DNA from: DATGUN01 sp035301285
GTDB taxonomy: Bacteria > Bacillota > Bacilli > Bacillales > Amphibacillaceae
NCBI GenBank assembly: GCA_035301285.1
Contig: DATGUN010000024.1
Location: 36,209-100,208 of the forward strand
Length of the DNA stretch: 64,000 nucleotides
Reading direction: 5' to 3'
Shown here: piece by piece, positions 25,337-34,105 of the stretch
Layout: each line of letters opens with the position of its first letter
Numbering within the stretch: the first letter of the stretch is position 1
Position numbers and translations under genes: made by a program
Notes under the pieces: generated by a model
Databases searched by the model: none
What the model was told of the DNA's origin: nothing
The model's input: the letters and a program-made list of their open reading frames with translations, nothing else

Positions 25337-25558
25337 ATGACATTTGAAGAGATATTACCACAGTTAAAAGAAGGCAAAAAAATCATCCGGGAAGGCTGGA
25401 ACGGCCCCGAACTTTATGTTATCTGTGTCGGCAAAAGCACTTATGAAGGAAAAACATTAAATCCCTATTTCTTGATTAATGTCGAAGGAGAAGGTTATAC
25501 AATGTTTACTCCGACTGTTTGCGACATATTGGCAGAAGACTGGGAAATCGTCATGTAA
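25337..25558 (+). CDS. DUF2829 (Tad2-like) small protein
   Basis: A 73-residue protein whose whole length is the DUF2829 fold: FEEILPQLKEGKKIIREGWNG at the start and the ending ILAEDWEIV. This fold is shared with phage Tad2, which sponges the cyclic nucleotide signal of Thoeris immunity. Here it lies on the chromosome among metabolic genes with no phage structural genes near. GGAAGG precedes the ATG. It may bind a nucleotide-like ligand; anti-defence function is only a possibility. Confidence 0.8.
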   Translation: MTFEEILPQLKEGKKIIREGWNGPELYVICVGKSTYEGKTLNPYFLINVEGEGYTMFTPTVCDILAEDWEIVM

Positions 25559-25585
25559 CACATCTCATTAATATGGAGGATCATA

Positions 25586-26341
25586 ATGTCATACAATGCA
25601 TACGACGGAAAAACAGTCTTCATCACTGGAGCAGCCTCGGGTATCGGCCAAAAACAAGCAAATGCTTTTTTAGAATGCGGTGCGAATGTGTTTGCATTCG
25701 ACTGCTCCAAAGATGGCTTGAAATCTGTCAAAGAACACTATCCAGACCAAGTGCAATACGCCGTTGGTGACGTATCGGACAGCCGCGATGTCCAGCATGC
25801 TGTATCACAGGCTATGTCACATTTTTCAAAAATTGATATTCTGCTGAACACTGCAGGCATTTTGGACGGCTATGCCAATACATTGGAGACGAGTGAGTCT
25901 TTATGGGACAGCGTCATGGATACCAATGTCAAAGGGATGTATATCGTCACCAATGCGATTCTACCCTTTATGCTGCAGAATAATGCGGGTGTCATCGTCA
26001 ACATGGCATCGATTGCAGGGCTTGTCGCTGGTGGCGGCGGAGCGGCATATACCGCCTCCAAGCATGCCATCATCGGCTATACAAAACAGATGGCATATGA
26101 CTATAGCCGTTCAGGCATCCGAACAAATGCCATTGCCCCTGGCGCCATCAAAACACCGATGAATGACGCTGACTTCCAAGGAGATGGCACAATCGCGGAT
26201 TGGGTAGCAAATGAGACGCCAGCCGGACGTTGGGCAAAACCGGAAGAAGTTGCCGAACTTACCCTATTTCTAGCCAGCCAAAAGGCAGATTATATGCACG
26301 GGGTTGTACTGCCCTTGGATGGGGGCTGGACAGTCAAGTAG
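25586..26341 (+). CDS. short-chain dehydrogenase/reductase (FabG-like)
   Basis: A 251-residue classical SDR. The NAD(P) loop is TGAASGIG (14-21), the NxAG motif is NTAG (88-91), and the catalytic Ser142, Tyr155 and Lys159 are all present; the ending PLDGGWT is usual. An acidic residue (Asp39) after strand 2 suggests NAD preference. It is annotated in relatives as 3-oxoacyl-ACP reductase or glucose dehydrogenase-like, but substrate is unknown. TGGAGG precedes the ATG, 27 bases after the DUF2829 gene, so the two are cotranscribed. Confidence 0.88.
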   Translation: MSYNAYDGKTVFITGAASGIGQKQANAFLECGANVFAFDCSKDGLKSVKEHYPDQVQYAVGDVSDSRDVQHAVSQAMSHFSKIDILLNTAGILDGYANTLETSESLWDSVMDTNVKGMYIVTNAILPFMLQNNAGVIVNMASIAGLVAGGGGAAYTASKHAIIGYTKQMAYDYSRSGIRTNAIAPGAIKTPMNDADFQGDGTIADWVANETPAGRWAKPEEVAELTLFLASQKADYMHGVVLPLDGGWTVK

Positions 26342-26440
26342 GGGCGCATTCACTTTAACGGCCCGACATGTCATCTTATGATATAATATAGATGTTTGAC
26401 GTTTACAAATCATCCGATCGGAAAACGTCCATACACATAC

Positions 26441-26530
26441 GAGCAAGCCTGTTTCGCTTGCACTGCGGCACTTAGTCATCCTTTGGCCGTAGTTACCACT
26501 AAAATAGTTCACGCTATTTTACAAAGGAGA
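26441..26530 (+). promoter_or_regulatory. preQ1-II-type riboswitch controlling queT
   Basis: The RNA has an optional first hairpin (GCAAGC/GCTTGC, 26443-26461), then an 8-bp stem ACTGCGGC (26462-26469) with GCCGTAGT (26486-26493) whose loop is ACTTAGTCATCCTTTG. The loop's TCCTTTG is fully complementary to CAAAGGA of the ribosome site at 26522-26528, and a small hairpin AAAATAG/CTATTTT sits between them. This is the H-type pseudoknot with inserted P4 of the preQ1-II (COG4708) class, including the conserved CUUAG loop start. Binding of preQ1 would hide the ribosome site and shut off queT translation. Confidence 0.75.
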
Positions 26531-26537
26531 CATCCAA

Positions 26538-27053
26538 TTGAATAAAATGATTTACAGCTCCAGCAACACACAAGCACGCCCTGCCATCGAGCTTGTGAAA
26601 GTTTCGCTTACGGCCGCTTTATATGTAACGGTTACACTCGTATTGGCCGTGATCAGTTTCGGTGCGATACAAGTCCGACTGTCGGAAATGTTCAATTATC
26701 TGGCTCTCTACCACAAGCGGTATGTTTGGGGGGTGACGTTGGGTGTTGTTCTCGCCAACTTTCTATCTCCGACTTGGGTTCTTGATGTCCCGATAGGCGG
26801 TTCAGCTACATTTTTAACGTTGCTTCTTTGTCGTGCCGTAACAAAAAGAATGGAAAATATGGTCGCTAAAATGGTCATCATGGCGATTACATTCACGATA
26901 TCCATGTTCACGATAGCGATTCAACTCACCATCCTGCTCGATTTACCTTTTTTCTATACATGGATGACAGTAGCAGCCGGTGAATTATTATCGATGACGA
27001 TTGGTGGGGTTATCATTCATATGCTCAGCAAAAAAGTGGATTTTTCGAAATGA
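26538..27053 (+). CDS. queT: QueT-family queuosine-precursor (preQ1) transporter
   Basis: A 171-residue membrane protein, the substrate-binding S component of an ECF transporter for a queuosine precursor. Five to six hydrophobic segments and the conserved loop FGAIQVRLSEMFNYLALY are visible. The TTG at 26538 is chosen as start because AAAGGAGA lies eight bases before it; the ATG three codons on is too far from that site. Shared ECF energising genes are elsewhere. The preQ1-II-like leader confirms the substrate by context: excess preQ1 turns off its own import. Confidence 0.9.
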   Translation: MNKMIYSSSNTQARPAIELVKVSLTAALYVTVTLVLAVISFGAIQVRLSEMFNYLALYHKRYVWGVTLGVVLANFLSPTWVLDVPIGGSATFLTLLLCRAVTKRMENMVAKMVIMAITFTISMFTIAIQLTILLDLPFFYTWMTVAAGELLSMTIGGVIIHMLSKKVDFSK

Positions 27054-27056
27054 CCC

Positions 27057-27112
27057 AAAAGTCTATGGAATACACAGTGGTTATCCCCATATATTTCATA
27101 GACTTTTTTTAT
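27057..27112. terminator. bidirectional terminator between queT and the DUF4097 gene
   Basis: AAAAGTCTATG and CATAGACTTTTTTT form a stem with T-runs readable on both strands, so it can serve both convergent genes. Confidence 0.75.
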
Positions 27113-27128
27113 TCAATGGCAATGTCGC

Positions 27129-27926
27129 CTAGTGCGCTACTTTAATCTTGCCATTATTGGCTGTTAACTTCACAACATGGTCTCCGTTACCAACAACCTC
27201 ACTGTCATTGTATTTCCCTCCAAATAGATCCACCTTTCCGTTATTAACACTCGTCAAAAAAGTGACATTCTCCGGTTCCTGTTCGGAATGGATTGTGATT
27301 GTACCATTGTTTGTTTCCAGATCAATCGATTTTTCCAGATGATGGGTACGCATATTGATTTTCCCATTATTGGTTTTCGCTGTGACGTTTCCGTCAATGT
27401 TGGTCAAATCAAGCTTTCCATTACTTGCCTGCACGTGGAAGTTGGATGTCTTCAAATCCTCTCCTTCAATCTTGCCATTATCCGCTTCCAATGACATTTC
27501 ATTCATCTCGACGCCTTTGACAGTAATATAGCCATTATCGCTGTTAACATGTAATCGTTCGAATTGTTCATCCGGTATCGCTATTGTAAACGTCACCGAG
27601 TTCAAAAATGAATCAAAGTCGAATAGGTGCCAGTTCTTATCTTTGACGTCTATGCGCAATGTTCGATCATCTACGTCCCACGCGAAATCATGATGGCTTC
27701 GGGAGGATTCCGTCCCATTCAATTCCACGGTCAAATCTTCGCTTTCCGAAGATACGACATTTACCTTCATATTGCTGCTGTTTACATCAATCCAGTCAAT
27801 GTCTTCCGATGCGAATGATTTTTGTTTTGACACGCTCATTTCATCGACATCAAATGTGAACAGACCACCGACAACACCTACAATCACCAATACGGTCGCA
27901 AGTGACAGTATAAGTTTACGATTCAT
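27129..27926 (-). CDS. DUF4097 beta-repeat protein, membrane-anchored
   Basis: A 265-residue protein with one N-terminal membrane segment (4-25) and an outward beta-solenoid of the DUF4097 type. Repeats of the form NGKI/NGTI/NGKV recur every 20 or so residues, for example ADNGKIEGEDL, ASNGKLDLTNI, TNNGKINMRT, TNNGTITIHS and ANNGKIKVAH. Its role is unknown, but DUF4097 proteins are usually partnered with a DUF1700 protein and a PadR regulator, and the same trio is seen here in one operon. The start overlaps the upstream gene by 11 bases. Confidence 0.85.
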   Translation of the reverse strand: MNRKLILSLATVLVIVGVVGGLFTFDVDEMSVSKQKSFASEDIDWIDVNSSNMKVNVVSSESEDLTVELNGTESSRSHHDFAWDVDDRTLRIDVKDKNWHLFDFDSFLNSVTFTIAIPDEQFERLHVNSDNGYITVKGVEMNEMSLEADNGKIEGEDLKTSNFHVQASNGKLDLTNIDGNVTAKTNNGKINMRTHHLEKSIDLETNNGTITIHSEQEPENVTFLTSVNNGKVDLFGGKYNDSEVVGNGDHVVKLTANNGKIKVAH

Positions 27927-28479
27927 GTTTCAAACCACCCTTCACAAGTGATACATTGAACTTCAGGTAACGAATAAGACCTCTGGACATAAACCTTGTT
28001 AAATAATACATACCATTTGCTATGAATATGCCGATTCCACATAAAGCCAGTGATAAAAAGATGGTGAACCATTCGAATGAATCCGAGAAAACAACATTAT
28101 CTACCAACGCCAGAAGAGGAGAAGCCACAAAGGTAACACCGACAATCCATCCACTGATGATAATGGCCGCAATCCCCACAAATGGTCCCAACACAATGAC
28201 AAGATTGAAAAACCCGATTCCAATACCTGCCCATACAGCGCGTAGAATATTACCCGTTGTTGTATCTGATTTCGCCTTTTCCAAATGGTATGTCGCCAAA
28301 AGCTCTTTGGCTATTTTTTGCGGCGACCCCAATGCACCGGCAATGTGCTCCTCGGATTTACCTTCTTCTTTTGCCAACGCGAAATGTTCCTCATAATCCC
28401 TGAGCATATCATGTCGCTCTTCCTTGGGAACCTTTTTCAAAGAATGTTCCAGTTCTGTCAGAAATTGCTCTTCATTCAT
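27916..28479 (-). CDS. DUF1700 (HAAS-type) membrane protein
   Basis: A 187-residue protein. The N-terminal soluble part (FLTELEHSLKKVPKEERHDM through GSPQKIAKELL) is the HAAS/DUF1700 signalling helix bundle; three to four membrane segments follow from about residue 75. GAGGAGG sets the start at ATG 28479, which lies inside the end of padR (ATGAATGA), so translation is coupled. In other Bacillales such proteins act with PadR-type regulators and surface-stress responses; the mechanism is not established. Confidence 0.82.
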   Translation of the reverse strand: MNEEQFLTELEHSLKKVPKEERHDMLRDYEEHFALAKEEGKSEEHIAGALGSPQKIAKELLATYHLEKAKSDTTTGNILRAVWAGIGIGFFNLVIVLGPFVGIAAIIISGWIVGVTFVASPLLALVDNVVFSDSFEWFTIFLSLALCGIGIFIANGMYYLTRFMSRGLIRYLKFNVSLVKGGLKHES

Positions 28480-28795
28480 TGTCATCATCCTCCTCAATCA
28501 GCTGATTGACCGCTTTTGTAAATGCCTTCCATTCAGCCATTTGTTTTTGTAAATAGTTTGCTCCCTGCTTGGTCAACCGATAATATTTTCTCGACGGACC
28601 ATCTGTTGACTCCTGTAAATACGTGGTACAATAGCCGTCTTTCGTAAATCGCCTGAGTATAGGATACATCGAGCCTTCCGCAACTTCGACTTTTCTAGAA
28701 ATCATTTGGACAAGCTCATAACCATAACAATCCTTTTTTTCCAATAAAACCAATACGCAAATTTCCAATATTCCTTTTTTGAATTGTGCATTCAT
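28472..28795 (-). CDS. PadR-family transcriptional regulator
   Basis: A 107-residue short PadR (subfamily 2 size). The winged helix spans residues 5-80: KKGILEICVLVLLEKKDCYG, then EVAEGSMYPILRRFTKDGYC and the wing YLQESTDGPSRKYYRLTKQG. It heads the operon with DUF1700 and DUF4097 genes. Palindromes 30-85 bases upstream suggest autorepression. Confidence 0.88.
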   Translation of the reverse strand: MNAQFKKGILEICVLVLLEKKDCYGYELVQMISRKVEVAEGSMYPILRRFTKDGYCTTYLQESTDGPSRKYYRLTKQGANYLQKQMAEWKAFTKAVNQLIEEDDDNE

Positions 28796-28825
28796 GGCAT
28801 ATCACTCCATATATTCTCGGGTGTC

Positions 28826-28879
28826 GGTACTGTGCATTAATCAGTACCGGGTAATGAACATGTTATCATACAGTACTGT
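28826..28879. promoter_or_regulatory. paired GTACTG palindromes, probable PadR operator
   Basis: GGTACTG (28826-28832) pairs with CAGTACC (28842-28848), and a second perfect palindrome ACAGTACTGT follows at 28870-28879. Both contain the same AGTACTG core and lie just upstream of padR. Confidence 0.55.
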
Positions 28880-29067
28880 TTAACGCAAGGTAGTATATAC
28901 TATGTACCGATTCGCCATTAAATGCTGATGAAAAAGGATTGAGGAAGCAAATTTTATAAGAAATGATTTTGTTGCAAAAGTTCATAATGAGTTCATAATG
29001 ATGATATACATTACACTTGAGCTGAAAAAGGATCAGCCAAATTTTCATAGTGCAAAGGATTGATCAT

Positions 29068-29739
29068 ATGGCCAAAATAATTGTTGTAGATGATGATAGG
29101 CATATACGGGAGTTGGTTAAACTCCTTCTCAAGAACGAAGGATTCGATGTTTTCGAAGCGACAGATGGCACCGAAGCGTTATCCCTCTTGGAGCGTACAC
29201 AAGTCAATCTGATGGTTCTGGATATTATGATGCCAAATATGGATGGTTGGGCATTGTGCCAGGAAATCAGGACCATCTATGATTTTCCGATACTGATGTT
29301 GACTGCGAAAAGGGATACGGAAGATAAATTAAAAGGTTTTAATCTCGGGACAGATGATTATTTAGTCAAACCATTTGAAGGAAAAGAGCTTGTCGCACGG
29401 GTAAAAGCCCTTTTAAAAAGGTATAACATTTCCATATCGCAGATTATTACAATGGATGCGTTGACGATCAATCATAAAACATATGAAGTCTTCTATGACG
29501 AAGAAAAAGTGGATTTACCCCAAAAAGAATTCAGGCTATTATATTCATTGGCAAGCTATCCCGGAAAAACATTTACAAGGGAACAGCTAATTGAAGATAT
29601 TTGGGGCTATGATTATGAAGGCGATGAACGTACAGTAGATGTCCATATTAAACGACTGCGGAACCGATTTCCAGCCAATGCCACTTTCAAGATTAAAACC
29701 GTACGCGGACTTGGCTATCGATTGGAGGCATTGACATGA
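29068..29739 (+). CDS. OmpR-family response regulator
   Basis: A 223-residue regulator: receiver domain (1-118) with the phosphoacceptor Asp53 in VLDIMMP and Lys in LVKPFE, then a winged-helix DNA-binding domain (130-223) ending RTVDVHIKRLRNRF and VRGLGYRLE. The ATG at 29068 follows AAAGGATTG. It overlaps the kinase gene by four bases, and the ABC exporter gene follows. I infer it switches on the exporter when the kinase is triggered. Confidence 0.9.
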   Translation: MAKIIVVDDDRHIRELVKLLLKNEGFDVFEATDGTEALSLLERTQVNLMVLDIMMPNMDGWALCQEIRTIYDFPILMLTAKRDTEDKLKGFNLGTDDYLVKPFEGKELVARVKALLKRYNISISQIITMDALTINHKTYEVFYDEEKVDLPQKEFRLLYSLASYPGKTFTREQLIEDIWGYDYEGDERTVDVHIKRLRNRFPANATFKIKTVRGLGYRLEALT

Positions 29740-30803
29740 AACATTGGAAATGGAAAGCATTATCGCTTTTGACGGTCATCATCATTGTCATGGGAATATG
29801 TTGGTCAATCGCTTATTGGGGACTGAACGGACTTTATCATTATCTGCAATGGGCACCCGGAGCATTCATGTCCCAACTACTGACTTCCATCATAGGCATA
29901 CTGTTCTTCTTTGGCTTGTTTTACCTTTTGGTACGTGCGCAGAAACGACAGCGAAACCAACATATGGAATATATACAAACCATTATTGATGCCATTAAAC
30001 AGATTGCTCAGGGAAACTTTAACATATATCTCCCAAAAAGGGACCACCCTCATCCAGATGACCCTTTCAATCAAATCGTCGATAACATCAATGATATGAC
30101 ATCAAAGTTAGGGGAGATGGAGGAATTGCGGCAACAATTTGTCTCAAATGTTTCCCATGAAATTCAATCCCCTTTGACGTCCATCAGCGGATTTGCAGCA
30201 GAACTTAAAAATGAGAGTCTATCTGTTGATGATCGGAATTATTATTTGGAAATCATCGAAACAGAAAGTAAAAGGTTATCCAACATCAGTGATAACTTGC
30301 TGCGGTTGACGTATTTAGAATCCGCGAACCATAACCTAAAAACGGAAGCGTTCCGGTTGGATACACAAATCAAGCATGCTGTACTGGCAACTGAACCACA
30401 GTGGACAGTAAAACGGATAACCGTTCTTCCCAATTTAGATAAGGTTTCTATCATAGCTGATAAAGCGTTGCTGAATCAAGTGTGGATCAATTTATTGAAC
30501 AACGCAATCAAATTCACGCCCGAAAACGGCCATATCCATCTGGATTTATCCAAGGAAGCCGAGTATGCCCTTATATCCATTTCCGATAATGGCGTTGGCA
30601 TCGCGGAAAGTGATCAATTACATTTGTATGAACGCTTTTACAAAGTCGATAAATCGCGAACGAACAGAAGCAGTGGCAGCGGTTTGGGGTTGTCCATCGT
30701 TAAACGTATTCTCGATTTGCACCATGCATCAATACATGTTGATACGGCGCCTGGAGAAGGCACGACATTCCATATGACCATCCCACTGGCGCTCGGAAAA
30801 TAA
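29736..30803 (+). CDS. sensor histidine kinase with minimal sensor region
   Basis: A 355-residue kinase. Two membrane segments (about 9-29 and 43-66) bracket a loop of only 13 or so residues, so it cannot hold an extracellular ligand domain; it probably senses within the membrane or through a partner. A HAMP-like linker is followed by the H-box SNVSHEIQSPLTS and the ATPase boxes NLLNNAIKFTPENG, SDNGVGIAE and SGSGLGLSIVKR. It starts at the ATGA overlap with the regulator gene. Confidence 0.9.
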   Translation: MKHWKWKALSLLTVIIIVMGICWSIAYWGLNGLYHYLQWAPGAFMSQLLTSIIGILFFFGLFYLLVRAQKRQRNQHMEYIQTIIDAIKQIAQGNFNIYLPKRDHPHPDDPFNQIVDNINDMTSKLGEMEELRQQFVSNVSHEIQSPLTSISGFAAELKNESLSVDDRNYYLEIIETESKRLSNISDNLLRLTYLESANHNLKTEAFRLDTQIKHAVLATEPQWTVKRITVLPNLDKVSIIADKALLNQVWINLLNNAIKFTPENGHIHLDLSKEAEYALISISDNGVGIAESDQLHLYERFYKVDKSRTNRSSGSGLGLSIVKRILDLHHASIHVDTAPGEGTTFHMTIPLALGK

Positions 30804-30821
30804 CATAAAGGAGTCATTCAT

Positions 30822-32558
30822 ATGCAAAAGCAAAAAGAAAGTAGTATCAAACCATTTTTATCACTGATTTTATCGGCTGATATCCCAAGAGGATCTCTTG
30901 TGATTGGATTAATGGCCGGGATGGTTACAACTCTTACGGGACTGGTCGTACCCATGTTGACAAAGAACCTTGTTGATGATTTTTCCGTATCATCGTTGAA
31001 TGCCCCTCTTATCGTAGCGATCATTGTCGCGTTTATATTACAAGCCATCATTGGCGGCGTATCCTTATACCTATTAGCAGCTGTGGGACAGAAGGTCGTC
31101 GCCAGATTACGAGATAATATATGGGTTCGTTTAATCCGTCTGCCAGTAAAGTATTTTGACAAGACAGCAAGTGGGGAAACCGTCAGCAGGGTCGTCAACG
31201 ACACGAATATCGTCAAAGATCTAATCTCTGAACACTTTCCACAATTCATTTCCGGCATCATCTCCATTATCGGAGCAGTGACGTTATTATTTATCATGGA
31301 TTGGAAAATGACACTCATTATGCTTCTTGCGGTACCGTTCACGATGGCAGTGATGATCCCTTTAGGGAGGAGAATGTCCAAGATATCGCGGGGCTTGCAA
31401 GATGAAACAGCCCTATTCACAGGACATGTGCAACAAACATTAAGTGAAATTCGTTTGATGAAGTCTTCCAATGCGGAAGAATATGAGGAAGCAAAAGGAA
31501 AAAAAGGCATTGGCACGTTACTGAATTTCGGTTTGAGAGAAGCAAAGGTTTTGGCACTGATTGCTCCATTAATGCAGTTTGTCATGATGCTCGTCATTGT
31601 CGCGATTATAGGCTATGGAGGAATGCGGGTTGCCAGTGGAGCGATGTCAACCGGAACACTTGTCGCATTTTTGCTGTATCTGTTCCAGATCATCATGCCG
31701 ATAACGACCTTTGCAATGTTCTTTACCCAGCTTCAAAAGGCAAAGGGGGCCACAGAAAGGATCATCAACATATTGGATGTGCCATTGGAAACCGGTCAAT
31801 TCGGAAAGGACATCGATGTATCGGATCAAGCGATCCATGTCAACAATGTATCTTTTCAGTATGATGAAAATGAACCGATATTATCCCATATCAACTTTAC
31901 CGCCCATCCCGGAGAAATGATTGCATTTGCTGGACCAAGTGGAGGCGGAAAAACAACCATGTTCGGTTTGTTAGAGCGTTTCTATGAGCCGATAAACGGG
32001 GAGATTTTGATTGGCGACACTCCCATCAAAGACATTTCAATGGCGTCATGGCGAACCCAAATCGGATATGTAGCCCAAGAAAGTGCCATGATGGCAGGCA
32101 CGATTCGAGATAATTTGTGTTACGGTTTATCGAATAAAGAAGAGCTATCTGATGCAGATCTATGGAATGTGGCGGAAATGGCCTATGCCAAGGAATTCAT
32201 TCAAGCCTTCCCAGATGGATTGGATACAGAAGTCGGTGAGCGCGGCATAAAATTATCTGGTGGTCAACGACAGCGAATTGCGATTGCGCGCGCCTTTTTA
32301 AGGGACCCAGAAATCCTGATGATGGATGAGGCAACAGCCAGCCTGGACAGTCAGTCGGAAGGTGTTGTCCAACAAGCACTCGCACGCCTTATGGAAGGCC
32401 GGACAACATTTGTCATTGCACATCGTCTGTCAACCATTGTCCATGCAGATAAAATCATTTTCATTGATAAGGGTGAAATCACTGGAAGTGGAACACACCA
32501 AGAACTGACTCATACGCACAAACTATACCGCCAATTCGCCGAGCAACAACTTGCCTGA
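30822..32558 (+). CDS. BmrA/LmrA-type ABC multidrug exporter half-transporter
   Basis: A 578-residue fused transporter that works as a homodimer. Six membrane helices (about 20-310) precede the ATPase: Walker A GPSGGGKTT near 363-371, signature LSGGQRQR, Walker B ILMMDEATASLD and the switch His in IAHRLST. It resembles the BmrA/LmrA drug exporters. AAAGGAG precedes the ATG, 18 bases after the kinase gene. Linkage to the two-component system suggests drug-inducible efflux, perhaps of membrane-active compounds. Confidence 0.88.
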   Translation: MQKQKESSIKPFLSLILSADIPRGSLVIGLMAGMVTTLTGLVVPMLTKNLVDDFSVSSLNAPLIVAIIVAFILQAIIGGVSLYLLAAVGQKVVARLRDNIWVRLIRLPVKYFDKTASGETVSRVVNDTNIVKDLISEHFPQFISGIISIIGAVTLLFIMDWKMTLIMLLAVPFTMAVMIPLGRRMSKISRGLQDETALFTGHVQQTLSEIRLMKSSNAEEYEEAKGKKGIGTLLNFGLREAKVLALIAPLMQFVMMLVIVAIIGYGGMRVASGAMSTGTLVAFLLYLFQIIMPITTFAMFFTQLQKAKGATERIINILDVPLETGQFGKDIDVSDQAIHVNNVSFQYDENEPILSHINFTAHPGEMIAFAGPSGGGKTTMFGLLERFYEPINGEILIGDTPIKDISMASWRTQIGYVAQESAMMAGTIRDNLCYGLSNKEELSDADLWNVAEMAYAKEFIQAFPDGLDTEVGERGIKLSGGQRQRIAIARAFLRDPEILMMDEATASLDSQSEGVVQQALARLMEGRTTFVIAHRLSTIVHADKIIFIDKGEITGSGTHQELTHTHKLYRQFAEQQLA

Positions 32559-32579
32559 CTGAATATATTTTAACCAATC

Positions 32580-32618
32580 AAAACACACGTCCCAAGCATA
32601 TCGGGTCGTGTGTTTTTT
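32580..32618. terminator. terminator between the ABC exporter and mvaS
   Basis: AAAACACACG and CGTGTGTTTT with an inner CCC/GGG form a strong stem followed by T's on the plus strand; the flanking A's serve the minus strand too. Confidence 0.8.
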
Positions 32619-32686
32619 ATAAAAAGGGAATTTCAATCAAGGAGTTTTGCGGTCAGTCACTTAAGATAAATGGTTTGACACACGCC

Positions 32687-33868
32687 TTATTTAGCATGGA
32701 CTTCTTTTTTGGCGACATACATTCGCTGATGTTCCCTCATTCCCGCTAGAACGATCGGAGCCGGATCTGAAGATATATCAAACTCAACATCGGAACCATC
32801 TGTAGGAATGGTTTTTCGAAAGATAGCTTCATATTCTTCTACACTCAAGGCTTGTCTCGTTTCCAGGAGCGACTCATGGACGCTTTTATGCAGTTGCTGT
32901 TCATAGCCTGGTTGTAAAACACCGCTGAAAAATTCACCGACCGCTCCCGACCCGTAGCTGAACAGTCCGACTCTGTGACCATCAGTCAACTCGGATTGTT
33001 CCAGTAACGACACCAGACTCAAGTAAAGGGAGCCCGTATAGATGTTACCGATATTTTTATTGTATAAGATACTTTTTTCAAAATGAGCGATTAATCGTTC
33101 TTGCGCTATTTCGTCGCCTTCATCCAAAACGGTACGCAATGCTTTAAGACCCATTTTCGTGTAAGGCACATGAAAACAAAGAGCTTCGTAATCTTTCAAC
33201 GATAGACGGGTTGCTGCTTTATGTTCTTCCCAGATGTACGTGAAAAATCGCAAATATTGTTCATTCGAATATCGACCATCGACGAAAGCTGTTTCGGAAT
33301 AGGCTGGTCGCCAAAAATCCATGATATCATCCGTCAACAATGTACTCGGTTCTTCGAAGGAAAGGATACGTGGATTAGAAGAAATGACCATCGCAACAGC
33401 TCCTGCGCCTTGTGTGACTTCCCCACCCGTATTTAATCCATACCTTGCTATATCGGAAGCTACCACGAGGACTTTGCTTTCAGGATGAAGACTGATATGC
33501 CCTTTGGCCATCTGGATACCAGCAGTTGCCGCATAACACGCCTGTTTTACTTCAAAACTACGTACTCCAGGCTTCAAACCCAATAAACGATGTAGGTAAG
33601 CTGCCCCGGACTTGGAATGGTCGACACCTGTTTCAGTTGCAAAAATCACAAGATCAATCGTCTGCTTGTCTTCCGTAGTCAAAATGGGTTTTGCCGCATT
33701 GGCAGCTAACGTCACGGAATCTTGTGTCTGCGGAGCGACAGCCATTTTCTCCTGCCCGATTCCAATTGTGAATTTATCAGGGTCCACCCCTCTTGCCTTT
33801 GCAAGATCAACCATATCCACATATAATTGCGGTGCAAAAAAGCCAATCTTATCTATCCCGATCTTCAT
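32687..33868 (-). CDS. mvaS: hydroxymethylglutaryl-CoA synthase
   Basis: A 393-residue HMG-CoA synthase, joining acetyl-CoA to acetoacetyl-CoA in the second step of the mevalonate pathway. The catalytic Glu lies in FATETGVDHSKS, the Cys in VKQACYAAT and the His in CFHVPYTKM. GGAAGGAG fixes the start at 33868, where MKIGIDKIGFF matches bacterial MvaS N-termini. It stands alone, 24-29 kb from the rest of the pathway (mvaA-mvaK1-mvaD-mvaK2); an acetoacetyl-CoA thiolase is not in the window. Confidence 0.95.
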   Translation of the reverse strand: MKIGIDKIGFFAPQLYVDMVDLAKARGVDPDKFTIGIGQEKMAVAPQTQDSVTLAANAAKPILTTEDKQTIDLVIFATETGVDHSKSGAAYLHRLLGLKPGVRSFEVKQACYAATAGIQMAKGHISLHPESKVLVVASDIARYGLNTGGEVTQGAGAVAMVISSNPRILSFEEPSTLLTDDIMDFWRPAYSETAFVDGRYSNEQYLRFFTYIWEEHKAATRLSLKDYEALCFHVPYTKMGLKALRTVLDEGDEIAQERLIAHFEKSILYNKNIGNIYTGSLYLSLVSLLEQSELTDGHRVGLFSYGSGAVGEFFSGVLQPGYEQQLHKSVHESLLETRQALSVEEYEAIFRKTIPTDGSDVEFDISSDPAPIVLAGMREHQRMYVAKKEVHAK

Positions 33869-34105
33869 TTCTATGAATCTCCTTCCAGTCCATGACTTCA
33901 TTGTTTGTGATTCACTTCACAATTATGACGATCACCCTTTAATAAGGTGATACTTGATAATCGAACGTGTGTGATATTCAATAAAGTCTATGATAATATA
34001 CTTTTCAATGTAAAACAATTAATTTCGCATGATGATTATGTTTAGAAATCCATCATCATTTACGTTAAAGTAGTATACGGAGCTTAAAAGAAACGGGGCA
34101 TCGAA

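Noticed and set aside
25337..25558. Prophage remnant around the DUF2829 gene
   Set aside because: Neighbours are an SDR, queT and a DCC-family gene; no integrase, terminase or structural genes are present.
26380..26440. Additional T-box or preQ1-I motif in the queT leader
   Set aside because: A GACGTTT/AAACGTC hairpin is present but neither T-box core elements nor the preQ1-I A-rich tail can be found.
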